Positions 13,001-25,800 of a stretch of 64,000 bases of DNA are shown here, piece after piece. The translations under genes and the position numbers were made by a program. Source of the DNA: Ulva prolifera. Taxonomy: Eukaryota > Chlorophyta > Ulvophyceae > Ulvales > Ulvaceae. The stretch covers positions 4,139,354 to 4,203,353 of the forward strand of contig CM041198.1 in NCBI GenBank assembly GCA_023078555.1, given 5' to 3'. Positions within the stretch are counted from its first letter, which is position 1. The number at the start of each line of letters is the position of its first letter. The notes beneath the pieces were generated by a model, which was not told the DNA's origin, searched no databases, and saw only the letters and a list, made by a program, of their open reading frames with translations.

Positions 13001-16000
13001 TGGCCCACACTGGCGGTGCATTACGTCTGCACAGCTGCAGCTAGGCCTGGGTGAGTGCGCGACACAAACGTTCCCGTATGGCAGCAGGCCTGAGCAGTAG
13101 CCATGTGCCCTGTTCCCCACCGGCTGCCCTCGAGAACCACTGTGCATCCGGGCGAGCTTCCGATGCCCGTTACGCACTCCCCCCGCACCGTGCCACCATG
13201 GCCACAGTCATCTGCGACTGCAGAAACCCTGTCGTCTCACGCCGCTGCGTGCTGCGTGCTGTGCAGGCGGTGCTGCTGCCGCTGGCGCGCGGCACGCTGG
13301 CCGTCAACGGCCGCTCTACGCCGCCGGCGGCGCTCGTGGAGGCCGCGCACGAGTGCCTCGCCGACTTCTGCGTGTTCCCGGGCTTCCTACAGGAGGCGTA
13401 CGCGGGCCTGGACTGCCGCGTCGAATGCTCCAACCTCTTCGAGGACATCACCAAGGCATGCCCCCCTGCGCTGCCTAGATCTAAACCACCTGCCCAGATC
13501 TGAACCACCTATCGGTATGCGAAGGCTTCCACAAGAGCTCCTCAACAATCTGTCGCTGCCTGTGTGTATGCAGCGGTGGCCTCCTCTCGCGTCCCTCCTG
13601 CATTCTGCCGATTGTAGCACGCGTCGCCTGCTGCGCCTGCAGTGCAGCGTGTGCAACCCCTGTGGCCATGATTGCCACCACATGGCCGCTTCGTCTGGCA
13701 GCTGTCCATCATAGCATCTGCGCGCTGGCCTGCAGCACTTTTGCCTGTTCTGTGGCGGTGGCGACCCCCCATGCTGCTATGGCATGGGTCAATCGCTTCT
13801 GCCGGCTGCGGCGTCGCATCCACGGGGCTGCGCCGTGGAGCTGAGCACCCACATACACACCTCCTGCTGTCGCGGTGGATGCACAGGCCCAGGTCCAATC
13901 ACCCGACACCTCCTCCTCCTGCCATGATCACATACATGCTGCCCATGCTGCGCGTATAAATGCCTCCCATCGTGCGGCCGCACACACGCACACACACGCC
14001 AGCAGCATCACCCGCCACCGCAGCGCGCATGCGCACACACGTGACCGCCCGCGCCGTGCAGTGCCTGTCGCGGCGCACCCTCCCGACAGGGTCTGCTCGG
14101 GGTGCGCCGGCGGTCAGCCAGGTGGCGCTGAAGGGCGCGCTCGCCGTGCTGCACTGCCTGCTCGACGCCGAGCCGCTGCCGGAGAGCATCGTGGTGCCGC
14201 CGGCGTGCCTCTTCACGTGCAAGGCGCGGCCGGACCTCTGGCACGCGGTCGTCGTCGGGGAGGAGCCCGACTGCGAGGTGCGCCCACCGCTGCCTCCTCC
14301 GCCACTGCGTCGTCAGGGCGGGGACAACTGCACGCATGCCTGTGATGTGCACTATGTAGCTCATGCTGCGCGGCGAGCTCTGCCCGTTTGCTGTTGCTGG
14401 TTGCGGGCGTAGCCGCATGTGCGCCGTGGGGCGGCAGACTCGGCCTGCTGGGCCTATTTTGTTCTGCTCGACCTGGCCCGCTGCCAGGAGGTGGCGCCGG
14501 AGCAAGACCTGTCAATGATCCCACGCCGCTGAAACCACCCAACGGGACTTGAGCGGGACGACCTTAGGTTCAGCATGCAGCTCCGACATCGCCGCCCTCG
14601 TTTCTGTCGCCCGCACCGTTGGCGCATCCCCCCACCGCCACCGCCACGTGCATTACCGGCATTCGCCGCGAGTCTCACCACATGCGACCCCTGTAAAGGC
14701 TGCTGCATGTGTGAAGTGCCTACGTTTGTCTGAGCTGTCGTGCTACGCGCCGCGCGCCACACCATCCACGCACACCGCGGCGTCTTCATGCGCAGCATCG
14801 GTGCTGAACAGGCAGCTGGGCGCGCACGGGATGATCAGCAAAAGCTTCAGGGGTGGAATTGACGCACAAGAGTGCAATATGAATGATAGCGGGCGCGGTG
14901 CAGGGGCTGATGGCGCAGCTCATCCAGGCGCCGGGGCAGGAGGAGCTCGGGGGAAACGCGTGGCAGGAGCTGTGCTCGGTGCGGCGGCTGCAGTGGGAGA
15001 AGTTCCTCAAGGCGAAGCTCGAGGACGCCGTCGAGCTCTTCAACGAGGACTACAAGAAGGGCTTCCAGATGATGCAGGCACGGCTCCACCGCTTTCTGAA
15101 CATGTTTTTCTGCCGACGAGGCGATTGTTGGCCGGACGTTTCAAGGCTGTCAATGGCCTTGAACATTTGAAATGTGATCAGACGTGAGGCCCACTGTCCC
15201 AAAAATAATCACATTGCTGCCCTGCCGTTGCTCGCCTCCAGTCCTCCTGTCCTCACCATTGCTTGTCTGAGCGTCGGTCATGTGAGGGGGTTGGCTGGAC
15301 TGAGACTGTGGGCAGACAAGAGTGTGGACCGCATGCGTGCAGGTGAGCCACATCCTGCCTGACCCGATGGACAGCAAGTCGGTCGCGTCGCTGCTACGCT
15401 TCGGCCGGGGGGTCGACCGCCAGATCGTCGGCAACTTCATGGGCAAGGGCGACAGCTTCAACCAGGAGGTGATGCACGAGTACGTGCGCACGTTCCCCTT
15501 CGGCCGCATGAGCTTCGACGCCGCCTTCCGCGCCTTTGCGTACACCTTCAAGCAGCCCCCGGAGTCGCAGCAGGTCGTGCGCTTCACGAAGAACTTCGTG
15601 TCCGCCTTCCTCGAGGCCCACGGCGGTGACTACCGGTGCGCGCCCCCCACCCCCCCCGTGTGCAGTGTTTCAACAACACCACCAGCAGCCACGTAGCACA
15701 CGCACTGCATATGTCCAGTGGCGCCAGCGCGTCCGTGCGCCTGCTGTGCTGAGCGTGCTGTGCGGCGCAGGGGGTTCCGCACGATCAAGTGCCTCGACGA
15801 CTTCATGACGGTGTGCCTGTGGCACAACAGCACGTGGTACAACAGCAACCCCAAGGTGCCCAAGATGAACGATGCGAAGCAGTTCCGCGAGAGCCTGAGC
15901 GAGAGCATCACGGAGCATGACTTCCCCGACGAGGCCATCTTCAACGAGATGTACACCTCCATCTGCAGGACGGCGTTTCCACAGGCGCGCCCCCCCATGA

Positions 16001-19000
16001 GCCGGGTCGCTGATCCATTCGATTCGCTCCCCCAAGCGATTTGCGGATCGAGTGTGAGCATTCACCGGCTACAACTATGGTTGCTGCTGGCTCCTTGCTG
16101 TGTGCCCCCCCACCGCGTGCTGGCGTGCTTGTCGCGAGGTCCCCTTCATTCTCGCGATGTGAGTCTCGCTTGTACGAGGCGTCCTCCTCCGGGGATGTGT
16201 GCATCTGTATGAAAGCCGGCGTTCCTAAAGCAGTTGCGACAAGGTCTGGTCTGACTCTGCCTCAGTCACATCAACCCGCCCCACTGTCTTCTCTTCGCGT
16301 TCTGCCGGCACCCTTGCCACGGGATTTGCACCTTACGATCGTCGAGCTCTGTTTCGCTCACAGCTCTCTATGCAACGTGAGGCAGTGTGTCCCCACGCCT
16401 CTCCCTGCTTTGTGCTGTGACAGACGCTTGCCTCATGGCTCCTCTTCGCGCAAGCTCAGCGCGCACAGCACCCCCCCTACACTCCGATAGCGACCTACAC
16501 AACCCAGCCCCCACAATGAATGCACCAGAAGCGGTGGCCCAGTTGCCGGGCCGCCACGTCACCCAGGCGGCTGCGTGCAGGGCTCGAATGATGCGTTCCG
16601 CGTCGATATGCCGGCGGCGCGGCTCGCGCTGCTCGCGCAGCGCACCCTCACGCGCCGCGGCCAGGCGCCCAAGCCCTCCCGCTTCCTGCCCGTGCTGCAC
16701 CGCGACATGTTTGCGCTGTGCTGGGGCCCCCTAGTGCGGGCCGTCGCGGGCTTGCTGGAGGCCTGCGCCGCCGACGACACCGCCACCATCGCCGACGGCA
16801 TGGCCGCCCTCCGCGCGGTGCGCCTCCCCTTGTTCACATAAATGTCAGAGGTAGCCTCAGGGGGCATGGCCGCTGCTGCTCCTACACTCGCAAGGGTACA
16901 CGTGGCCCAAGGGGCCTGGGGCAGCGCGTAGCCAATGCACACTGAGCCAGCCGCTGCTTGCGTCTGCCTGCGCCTCCCCGCCTTGCCCACCAGCCCCTTT
17001 GGCTGTGTCCAGAGCTTTGCACATTCCCGTCACGCGCCGTGGCACGCCGGTTCGCATCGTGTTGGGGGAGAGGCTTGTTGAGCGCTCATAGCGCCCTGCT
17101 GCCATGACAGCTCACCACAGAGCCTCATTCTCTTTGCCAAGGATCAGTGCAGGGGGATGTGGTACGGCGTTTGCGGCAGAATGGCGGCAGGGGGGTGCGC
17201 AAACCGCCAAAGCTGTACCGATGTGCGGTGCTGCTGCATGATGCAAGTATGCAGGACGAAACAGAGAGGTGCCGTGCAGGTCGCGGCGGCGGCAAAGGCG
17301 ACGCACAGCCAGAACGTCATCGACGCCCTCCTCACCACCCTGCTCCAGTTCACGCGCGCCGCTGACCCCGCGCAGCCGTACGCGCACGCCATCGTCGCCT
17401 TCGGCTCCTCCACCCTCGCCCGCGAGGCCACCGTCACGCTGTTCGACATCGCCGCCGACTACGCGGACCTCATGCGCAGCGGCTGGGCGACGGCTCTCGA
17501 CTGCCTGCTGCGCCTGCACCGGTGCCGCCTCGTGGAGCCGGCGGTCTTCACCGACGCGCAGGTGCCACCCCCGCGCCCGCCTGCTGCATGCATCCGCTGT
17601 GGCCGTCCCGTCTCTTACCTGCCCTGTGCCCTGCCCCCTTCTGACGTGGTCCGTAGGTTTTCGCTTAATCCATAGGGTTTCGGCATGTTGCATACGGTTG
17701 CCGGTGAATGAGTTGTGAGTTCGTTGTCGGTCGTCGCCGATATCAGTGGTGCGCGATTCTGCTGTATGCGTGGCAACAAAAAGCTGTTAGATCTGCTCCT
17801 GAGACGGGCTGTTCCGGCGGGGTCCGACTCGGGCGTGTCTGCTGCCTACGTGGCCAAGGTGCTGTGTGGGAACGCTGCTGCCGGATGAGGCCCCATGAGG
17901 CGCCGTGCTGCAGCTGCAGGGGGACGAGTCCATGCCTCTGCAACAGCCAGACCCCAGCACCGGCTCCCCCGCCGACGCCGGCGGCGGCAACCTCTTTGGC
18001 TTCTTCTTTGCCCCGCCCCCCGCCCCCGAGCTCGGCCCGTCCGACAAGCACTACGAAACCGCCGCGCGCGAGTGCGTCGCGCGCTGCCGCATCTCGGCGC
18101 TCTTCGACGACTCAAAGTTCCTCTCGCAGCCGGCGCTGCGGGAGCTTGTCGCGGCGGTCGCGTCGGCGGCGGTGCCGGCGAGCGTCAGCAGCTCGGCCCC
18201 CGGCTCCGACAGCCAGAACCTCGATGGCGTGATGACGGGGAGTGGGCCGGTGGAGCCGCTGTCGGCCGGGGGGGGCAGGCTGACGGTGAAGGACCTCGAG
18301 AGCGCGGAGGCGTGCCTGGAGCTGCTGATGAAGCTCGCGATCCGGAATCGTGACCGCATCCAGGTGTGCGTGTGTCCACACATGCATGTGTGTTACAAGG
18401 CCGAAAGAGCAGATGCGGGCTGTACCACAAGCAGCACAGCAGATGCATGTGTGTATTTGTGACCGTCGCCGCTCATGCGATGCCGCAGGTGCTTGGCCAT
18501 TGGCCAGGAATAAACAAGTTGGCCAGTGGCAAACTTCCTGGCCAGTTTGTCAACAATTGGCCAGAAAGAAATGGCCAGTTGTTGACGCTGCGGCGCAAAC
18601 CATACGATGCACCCGGCGTGCCTTACGCGAACGTTGAAATGACCTCTCAGACACCGGCGGGGCGGTGACAAATGTGCTGCAGTGGCGCTGCATGTCATGC
18701 AGGTGCTGCTGCCGCTGCTGCGCGATCAGGTCGCTCGGGTCGTGCGCAGCACGTCGCCGGCGACCGTGGCGCTGACGCAGCGCGCCGTCGCCGGCGTGCT
18801 GCGGCTGTGCACGCGCCTGCTCATGTACCGCTCCGACGTCACCGACGAGCTCGTCGACTGCCTCAAGGTGTGCCCTCAGCCACCCTTTACTACGTGCGAC
18901 TGCACACGCCCTGCAGCCTCCTCCAGCTGTCCCGGTCTGGCTGCTGCGCAAGCTGACGTGTGTGCAATCGCACGTGGATGTGGCCATGCATGCATCGTAC

Positions 19001-21142
19001 GACATGCATGCGTACTCTGCCATGTCCTGCTGTAGCCATGGATCCACCGAGATGTTCAAGACCAAAGTACAATGAAGCCGTAGGACGATCACTCCTGTAT
19101 GCTGTGCGGGAACATGGAGGACTGCTCCAAGGGCAGCAGTCGAAGTCGGCACGGCATGTTCAGCACCTGCGTGCTTTGCGGAACCTGAGGAGCCGCAGCA
19201 TGCAGGTCGCGCAGCAGCTGCGGCTTTCACCCGGTGGCGAGGCGCACATACGCGCGCTGTCCCCGCCCTTCGCGCGGGCCCTCCTCGGCCTCATGTCCGC
19301 CTGCGGCGACCGCATCACCTCGCAGCCAGCATGGGAGACCCTGCTCGCGCTGCTCGAGAACACCTCTAGCCACCCAGACGCGGTCCTCCCCGCCGCCGCC
19401 GCACTCGACGCGCTGTGCCGCGGCGGCCGCGGCGTGTGCACCCTGAACTTCATGCACGTCGTGACGGCGGTGCGCACGCTCGCGACCAACGCGTGTGGGC
19501 TGCTGACGGCGGCGACGCATGCACGCGCCTCGGGGCGGGAGATCGAGATGCCGTTTGGAGTGGACGAGGTCCGCGACATGGTGAACCTGCTGGAGCTGAT
19601 GGCGGGCTGGCTGCAGACGTGGCGGCAGAGGCAGGCGCAGGTGCGGACACCTTGTCTGGGCTGTAAAATGTATCACCGAGCGCATGACGTTGCGCCCTCT
19701 GCTGCTGCTGTGTCCGTCGTTTACCTCTTCTGCAAGACTGCAGTTACGAGGTAGGCCACCATGATCTCCATCAACCTGTTGGGCCCTACCCAGCTGGTCC
19801 AGCCATGCTCAAAGGCTTGCAGCTACTGATGAATCACGGGGCACATGCTGCCATCAGCCACGACTGCTCTTGTCACGGCAGGCCTCGTGCGGCGCTGCAC
19901 TCATCACCACCGCCCGTTCCCGTACTACGTCTGCAGTACCACGCTATGCATGCGTGACGGTGCCGGATGTGAGCGCAGGCGAGCGCACTCCCGGACGGCA
20001 GCGGCGACAGCGACGGCGACATGCGCCGCCGCCGCTGGCTCGCCGAGCTCAGCACCTACTGGCACCACCTGCTCCGCGCGCTGGCCTACATCTCCGTCGA
20101 GCCGATCGCCGCCGTGCGCGACCACGCGCTTGTCGTCACGCACCGATGCATGACCGTCGCCGGGGAGAGCCTCCGCCTCCCCCACGACACCTGGGGGGGG
20201 ACCTGGCGGGACATCGTGCTGCCGATGCTCGCGGACCTCGCAGGGCGGATGCAGGAGGTAGGGGGGCCGCAGGGGGGCCCGGCGGCGGCCGAGGCGGCCG
20301 CGCTCGGCAAGAGCATGTGCCTGATGGTGAACGTCGTGCACAAGACGTTTGTGACGCATGTGGCGGAGCTCAGCCAGTTGCGCGACTGGCGCGCGCTCTG
20401 GCTCTCGACGCTGCAGGTGTGCGGCACTTCTGTGTGCACTGAAATTACAATTACCTGCTCGCGTCAAGTGCCATTTGAACATGTGACACTGGCATGGCGG
20501 ACGCATGATGTGTTGTCAGCCCTCTGCATGAGGGGTGGCCTGAAGTGTCTCGAAGTGGCAGTCGGAGTGTGCACCGCATTGCATGTGTGTTTGTGGTTGT
20601 CACAGGCGACTGCCACACGTGTGAGTGTCGCCTGCTGGGCAGCGCTATCGGCGCCAACAGCTTTCAGAACATTTGTCCCTCCGCAGATTTGCCACGGCCC
20701 AGCATACAGGCGCCTGCTGTTGGGGGGATGTCAAGGGTGGCATTGCACTCCCACCAGCAACCCAGAACCGCTGTAGTTTCACAGCAATCACGGAATGAAA
20801 AAGCGCTGACACACTCAGGGAGCATCCCTCAGACGATGCAATCTGTGGTCCCCTCTTCGCCCCTCCCCCCCCCCCCCCCCTTCCAGCATCCTCACGGCGC
20901 CGTCTATTTCCATACAGGGGCTCAAGATGTGCACAAGCACGACGGACGCGGCCGCAAGCGTGGAGGTGCGGCAGGCGGTCGTGCACGCGATGCGCGACAT
21001 GATCCGCACGCTGCACGCCCGCAAGCTGCTGTGGGCCAACAGCCGCGACCGCGAGGGCCTCAACATGTGGGACCGCACCTTCTCGGCAGCTACCGAGGTC
21101 TCTCCGGACCTCACGCCGGAGGCCCTCGGCGTTCTCACCTAG
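10032..21142 (+). CDS. GBF1/GNOM-type ARF guanine nucleotide exchange factor
   Basis: Large Sec7-domain protein that, in this family, loads GTP onto ARF at Golgi/endosomal membranes to start coat recruitment. Seventeen exons: 10032-10151, 10351-10414, 10694-11065, 11576-11958, 12588-12860, 13267-13455, 14122-14277, 14904-15077, 15343-15635, 15771-15984, 16581-16817, 17280-17561, 17920-18363, 18703-18867, 19206-19640, 19979-20416, 20918-21142. They give 1487 aa with all phases consistent; Arabidopsis GNOM is about 1450. Order: DCB (MRQNAKWA, then FLQPFLDVITS), HUS (YAGLDCRVECSNLFEDI), Sec7 (LFNEDYKKGF, HILPDPMDSKSVASLLRF, TFKQPPESQ), then the HDS helices (RDMFALCWGPL, SGWATALDCLLRLH, ELLMKLAIRNRDRI). 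The catalytic glutamate is kept (E651), but the second Sec7 motif is strongly changed (see findings). Three introns use GC donors (after 13455, 15077, 15984). Exon 13 could start 6 bases earlier. Confidence 0.93.
11378..11557. repeat. Tandem repeat, 72-73 bp unit, about 2.4 copies, in an intron
   Basis: The unit begins CACAGCTCACGCATGCATGG and ends GCAGCCTGCAATGCACCC. Copies start at about 11378, 11451 and 11523; the last is partial and runs into the acceptor region of exon 4 of the ARF-GEF gene. The copies are nearly identical, so the expansion is recent. Stop-free frames cross it, but they are outside the family alignment and were rejected as coding. Confidence 0.85.
18494..18586. repeat. 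TGGCCA-rich inverted repeat cluster in an intron
   Basis: The stretch holds at least six GGCCA motifs within 93 bases. It includes a stem GTCAACAATTGGCCA (18549-18563) facing TGGCCAGTTGTTGAC (18572-18586) across an 8-base loop. Just upstream is a near-palindrome AAGTTGGCCAGTGGCAAACTT (18517-18537). It lies in the intron between exons 13 and 14 of the ARF-GEF gene. Function is unknown. Confidence 0.75.
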
Positions 21143-21414
21143 GCGCCCTTGCACCACGGCCGCGTCGCCCCTGTGCCGCTGCCGTGTGAGCACTCTAGCC
21201 AACTGGGCGCTGCTGGACGCTATCTGCTGCGGGTGCTGGGTTCAAAGCAGCACCTCACCTCCACGCCGGAAGATGGCTGCATTTTGTTGCCTGGTACGGT
21301 TGATGCCCCAGGCGATGCGGTGCGATCAAGGCTGCCCTGTGGTGTCTACGGGTGGCATGTGTGTCTTGCAAGATGCGGGGAAGACAACAGTCCTCACCGT
21401 GCTTCCGGCGATGT

Positions 21415-21448
<34 letters not shown>

Positions 21449-22890
21449 TGCATGCCGGGGCGGGTTGAGGCGGGTGCGTCGAGCAGTGTCCGTAGACCAT
21501 GAACCACGTAGAGCGTACCTCCTTTTCCGATTCTGATTTTTTGGATTGGCGGCCACAACACCAAGGTTTGTAGTTAGTGACGCGCCGATCGTGTGGACGG
21601 CGCTGCCCTGTTACTAAACCGGTTCGCTGCTGCGGCAACAGGTGATCCTATGGTTGCTGGTGCTGTGCGCTAGCACGGCTGCCGGGGGGGCGCTGGGGGG
21701 ATGTCTGTTTCTGGGACCATGAGTGAGGCTGCTGGAGGCTGCTGCGTACAAGTGTGTGCTGGTGACAGTTCTGCACGGTCCGTGGCACTCTGTGTGCTGG
21801 TTAGGCTGTGTGCTGTTTCGTGGTCTCCAATGACTGCTTGGCCTTTCTTGCGAATAGCCCACGCCGCGCCGTGACGATCGTGGTGTGGCAGTGTTCTAAG
21901 ACTCGCGGGCAGTGCATGCATGAGGTGTGCCAGAGTATGCCTGCCCCAAGTGGCTGGATCCAAGCGCCATGGGGCCGTAGTCGCTGTGGCACTGCCTGGA
22001 GTAGTGTGCATGCGTCAGGGCGGCATGCTGGTGGCGGCTCTGCTGCCGACATGCAGCCGCAAATGATGCTGTTCTGAGTTCTAGGGGACTGATGGTATGG
22101 GAGAGTTGATTGGGAGGTTGAGACAATCTAATTTTTGACAGAACGTTCTTTGTGTTCCACTGATGAGTTCAAATGAAAGCATGCTCCCAGATCATTGTAA
22201 GCTGATTGTATAACTGCTCCACATGTCTAGTGGTTGCGGTGCTGTGACTCGAGACAATGTACGATCGCAAAGGAATTGGTTTACAAGCCTGCATGTCCGT
22301 CGCTGTTGACTTGGCAGGCATGGCTATAGGGGCAGTCAGCAAGCTGCCACACTGAGGAACGTGGGCAACGCAGCACACACTTACTGCACTGGACAGCTTC
22401 GGCACGTTGTCTCAAATGGTGACTGTCATTTTGTAGAATTGGCCTCGGCGCACGCGATCGGGACTGCAATCTTTGGACAGGTAGGTCTTCTCGGTAGCTG
22501 TGGGTCATAGTTCGTACTGGGAGACCACGACTTGTCGTGAGGGCGCATAGCCGCCCATAGCATCCCTCTGTCTCGTCGTGCGATAACGTTCATGGTGGCA
22601 TCGCTTTCTCCTTCGGATCGCCGGGTCTTGAGCAGCAGCTGCTTGCAGTGCTCGTAGCGCGTACGCTTCTCTCCACGTCCTAGTTTCTGAGACACGAAGA
22701 AAGCGGCACTTCCCAGCGCTCAGTAGGCGTCTCTTGTACCTCCTGGGTACGTGTGCAGCATCTCATATGCTGTCAACTCGACCTCTGCCGCGCTCTGCAG
22801 TCTCGCAGCTGTGGTCATGGGCAGGCCAGGCCGAAATTGCCGCAGCGAAGTCGACACAAGATGTCCAGGTGCTGTTTAGGTCGCCGCTAA
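21143..22890. other. Intergenic stretch between ARF-GEF and acetyl-CoA transporter genes
   Basis: It contains the 3' UTR of the upstream gene and the promoter and 5' UTR of the downstream gene, both on the plus strand. A run of 32 G lies at 21415-21446. From about 22080 to 22720 the composition becomes AT-richer. No frame shows recognisable protein features. Confidence 0.5.
21415..21446. repeat. Homopolymer run of 32 G
   Basis: It lies 270 bases after the ARF-GEF stop, in its likely 3' UTR or just beyond. It is the longest of several G or C runs in the window; others are at 498-516, 20865-20880, 53050-53069, 55589-55603 and 58476-58493. Length is probably variable and may be misassembled. 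Confidence 0.9.
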
Positions 22891-25800
22891 ATGTCCATCG
22901 TGGAGGACACGGGGTCGCCCGTCAACGCCAGGGCAGAGAACGAAGGACGTCGTCCGATGGACAGCCCGAGACGAGAACCGCCGGTTCTACCGGCGAGCAC
23001 CATGCAGCGCCGGACTCCATCTCAAATTCTTACCCAGATGCCTTCCCTCTCTGGTACTGAGGGTCCCATGGACGAGGAGACGCCCCGCTACAAATACCAG
23101 GCTTTCGCTGCAAAGTCACACCACCTCGCTGCACCATCCGTGCTGCAGGAAGTACCCAACATGATCCTCCTAGCAGTGCTCTACATGCTGCAAGGAGTGC
23201 CGCTGGGCCTGACAATGGGCACACTGCCGATGCTGCTGGCATCCAAGGCTTCCTACACACAGGTGTGGCCACTGGGCCTTGACCTCTCGCCAGAAAGCGA
23301 CACCGCCACTCATGTGTAGATGCACGTCGCTCTTCAGCACCTTTTGGTCTCTCTCTCGTGGCGATGATGTCAGCCTGTTCATCTGCAGATTGGAGTGTTC
23401 TCGGTTGCAGCATACCCATACTCGTTCAAGCTCCTCTGGTCGCCCATCGTCGACTCGCTATACTTCCGGTCCTTCGGGCGGAGGAAGTCGTGGCTCGTGC
23501 CCCTGCAGCTGCTCTCAGCGGTCCTCATGGCCACATTCGCACCCTTCATCGAGGCCCACGTGAGTGCTGCAGATGTCCCTGCAGTGACAGCCCTCTTCTT
23601 CTGCCTCGTGCTTCTTGCAGCCACTCAGGTGCCTCCGTCCAAACCCCCCACCATCTCATGCACATCTCTTCTGGGTGCTTGTCCCGCCTTATCAGAGTAG
23701 CGTCAGCCTGATCAGTGGTGTTCCGGCTCGATGTCTTGCCTTGCCTCACATTGGGACTCATTGGCAACCATCGGCAGGTCCGTGATCTTTGCCGCATATT
23801 ACACGGCCTGAAAGCTCCTTTCAAGCACCAGAGTTCCTCCTGAGCTACACACCCTGCTTTCCTGTAACACCAGCAGGCACTGTATGGCCGCTAAGCATGC
23901 ATGAACATGAAGCCGTGTGCCACAGAGGTAGACGTGCTGCTGACCCATGCCGCTTGCATGGTGATCGCCACAGTCAGACCCCCGCACGCAGGACATCGCG
24001 GTGGACGGCTGGGCGCTGACGCTGCTGTCGCGCCGCCACGTCGGCTACGCCTCGACGTGCCAGACAGTCGGCATGAACCTCGGCTACTTCACCTCCATCA
24101 CCGTCTTCCTCGCCCTCAACGACGCCGACTTCTGCAACCACTACCTCCGCGGCCCCGCCGCCGCGTCCGCTGTCGGCGCCATCACCCTCGCAGGCTACCT
24201 CCGCATCTGGGCGGTCGCATACGTCGTCGTCACGGCGGCGGTCGCGCTGCTCAAGCGGGAGCGGCCGCCGCCGCCGGCGTCGTCCATGGCCTCGCTGTGC
24301 GCCCCCCGGCTGCACGACATGTTAGATGGCTATGGCGTGTGTGGGAGGGGTTAAGTTGCCACGCAGATTTGGGCTCATAAATCACATATGACTGCGTCGT
24401 GCGTGCTTTGCCGGGCTTGGAAGAGTGCCGCGTGTGGAGCACTCCCGCGCAGGACCGCCATGCATGCTGTAATGCCTGCGATTGTGTCAATCTCTGGCAA
24501 ATGTGATGTAGTACGTCGCTGTGCATGGCACCCTCCTGAGCGCATTTCCACAGCAGCCGGAGCAGCATCGGCAGCAGCCGCCGCGTGCAGGGTTGGGGAG
24601 GACAGCGGGGTGGAGGAGAGCATGGAGGGCATCGCGACGGCGTACGCGCAGCTCTGGAGCGTCGTCAAGCTGCCGGCCGTCGGCCGCCTCTCCGTCATCC
24701 TCGTCGCCTGCCGCCTCGCCTTCCTCTGCGCCGAGTCAGCCGCGTCGCTGAAGCTCATCGAGAAGGGCGTCCCCAAGGTGCGGCACCTCGCTTCCCGGCA
24801 CAAGCTCATCTCTGTTCCTTTAAAAAAAAAAGAAAGGGGGAAAATTAAAAAATCTTGATGTACATGCTGACATACGTTCTGATGGATCTGGCGCGGGGTG
24901 GACCTCGCCCACAAACAGCCCCGCACCTGCTGGATCGGCAAGTGTAGTATGCTTTGGTGCTTCGCAATGCAATCGCCCGAGCGCCTGTGCTCTGCTGCCC
25001 TGCCCACCTCTGTATTGCAAGCAAATTGAGTGAGCTGAATCGCCCACAGCGTGCATTCCGCCTGTGGGTGTGCACGCAGCATCATGGCCCATGTGTGGCT
25101 ACTGCACCACAGCGCCATGAATTGTGTGGCCACAGGTGGCTTGAGAGCATGCATCCACCAGCATATCGTTCGTCCCTGAGCCAGTCACCCCATATGACAC
25201 CCAGACCGTTCGCATCGTTTCCCATTGATTATCTAGCAGCGACGCACCCCATCCGGCCATGCAGGACACGCTCGCGTCGCTCGTGATCGTGCAGTTCCCC
25301 TGCGAGCTCGCGTCCGCCGTCATCGCGGGCCGCTGGGCCGCCTCCGGCTCGCCCTTCGCGCCGTGGTCCCGCGCCTACCTCCTCCGCACCGCCGCCGGCG
25401 TCGCGATGACGGCGACCGTGCTGCTCTTCCCGGCCGACGCCAAGACGTTCTCGGCCGCGCCGGCGTCGTTCGCGGCGCTCACCGCCGCCTCGCTGCTGAC
25501 CTCCTTCTCCTCGACCCTCATGTTCACGTCGATGGGCACGTTCTTCAACCGCATCTCGGACCCGAACATGGGCGGCGCGTACCTCACGATGCTCAACACG
25601 ATCATGAACATCGGCATCACGCTGCCGCAGGTCGGGGTGTTTGCGCTGGTGGACGCGCTCTCCGCCAACGTCTGCACGTGCGCGTCCCTGCCCGCCCCCC
25701 TCCTCAATGCACCGTGCCTGTGGCTGCATAATCCTTAGAAGTAAACACACCACTGGCAGGCAAATGCAGCCACTCATTTTTTTTTGCTGTTCACAGCATT

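Noticed and set aside
16368..16990. Long minus-strand frames opposite ARF-GEF exon 11
   Set aside because: They are shadows of the GC-rich coding exon on the other strand; only the plus strand aligns with the family.
20815..20917. Coding continuation of ARF-GEF exon 16 through the C run
   Set aside because: The exon ends at CTGCAG|GTGTGC (20416), and the last exon starts after CATACAG (20917). The family alignment runs straight across this splice.
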